DNA from: Bacteroidales bacterium
GTDB lineage: Bacteria > Bacteroidota > Bacteroidia > Bacteroidales > UBA3824
Assembly (NCBI GenBank): GCA_017394445.1
Contig: JAFPYT010000232.1
Coordinates: forward strand, 1-32,942
Direction of reading: 5' to 3'
DNA: 32,942 nucleotides
The position numbers and the translations under genes are program-made. Shown piece by piece: positions 32,748 to 32,942 of this stretch. How positions within the stretch are numbered: the stretch's first letter is position 1; each line of letters starts with the position of its first letter. Below the pieces are notes generated by a model. It searched no databases, was not told where the DNA came from, and worked only from the letters and a program-made list of their open reading frames with translations.

Positions 32748-32942
32748 GACACATTTTATATATAGTACTATTACTCTTTTTCTCGCTAACCGCCTACCCT
32801 CAGGGCAACAACGCCGTAAATATCACCATTATGGGCAGCGGCAGCTACAGCTCCAAGCTGTCAGACTTTTATACATCCTCCAATGCCGGTATGCTCACCG
32901 TTATAATCCGCAATCAAGATTACAAAGAAGCCCAAATACCAG
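32744..32942 (+). CDS. exported protein, 5' part only, cut by window end
   Basis: The ATG at 32744 overlaps the previous stop (ATGA). Translation gives a signal peptide, MRHILYIVLLLFFSLTAYPQ, followed by a beta-strand-rich start (NNAVNITIMGSGSYSSKL, then MLTVIIRNQDYKEAQIP) that runs off the right edge after 66 codons. The mature start resembles, from memory, large exported Bacteroidota proteins with fibronectin-type-III-like repeats, but the visible portion is too short to be sure. Confidence 0.65.
   Translation, partial: MRHILYIVLLLFFSLTAYPQGNNAVNITIMGSGSYSSKLSDFYTSSNAGMLTVIIRNQDYKEAQIP

Overview
The window looks like a chromosomal segment from a Bacteroidota species, most likely an uncultured member of the Bacteroidales. 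Several genes start downstream of the Bacteroidota-type promoter (TTTG, a spacer of about 20 bases, then TAnnTTTG). Shine-Dalgarno sequences are mostly absent. The gene content also fits: two TonB-dependent receptors, a receptor with a carboxypeptidase-regulatory-like N-terminus, an RRM RNA-binding protein with a glycine/asparagine-rich tail, a THUMP-like methyltransferase, and a ketosynthase/ACP cluster of the flexirubin/aryl-polyene kind. Nearly all genes are on the + strand. The only convincing minus-strand unit is a two-gene VWA operon near 22 kb. I saw no rRNA, tRNA, CRISPR array or complete insertion sequence. No gene-free stretch exceeds 300 bases.

Layout. (1) 1-3572: the 3' end of an Rpn-type PD-(D/E)XK nuclease/transposase-like gene runs into a lipoprotein with TIM-barrel character, which overlaps a long exported helical-repeat protein. 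(2) 3613-5985: an operon of an HTH-cupin regulator and an acyl-CoA synthetase. A perfect 12-bp inverted repeat spans its promoter, and the operon ends in a strong hairpin terminator. (3) 6035-12988: a polyketide/fatty-acid-like cluster with ketosynthase, ACP, family 2 glycosyltransferase, second ACP, a ketosynthase fused to a second ketosynthase-like half domain, third ACP, AMP-dependent ligase and a THUMP-like methyltransferase. An internal consensus promoter at 8328-8358 splits it into two transcription units. (4) 13047-21258: a TonB-dependent receptor, a TPR/SpoIIE phosphatase sensor and a second TonB-dependent receptor with a large insertion. (5) 21264-22621, minus strand: a VWA (MIDAS) protein and a small partner of unknown family. 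(6) 22741-23604: ispE with its own consensus promoter. (7) 23661-29874: two tandem paralogous Cache-GAF-PAS membrane sensors with no recognisable output domain, then a zinc-ribbon/TM2 membrane protein, all tightly spaced. (8) 29926-30875: an RRM protein with a long Gly/Asn/Tyr repeat tail and a clear terminator. (9) 31059-end: an outer-membrane beta-barrel-like protein overlapping the start of another exported protein cut by the window edge.

The most distinctive content is the compact KS/ACP/GT/ligase cluster with its fused ketosynthase, which lacks reductases and dehydratases in this window. Next come the pair of sensors without output domains close to a SpoIIE phosphatase, and the minus-strand VWA pair. 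All functions are read from motifs and family memory; no database search was run.
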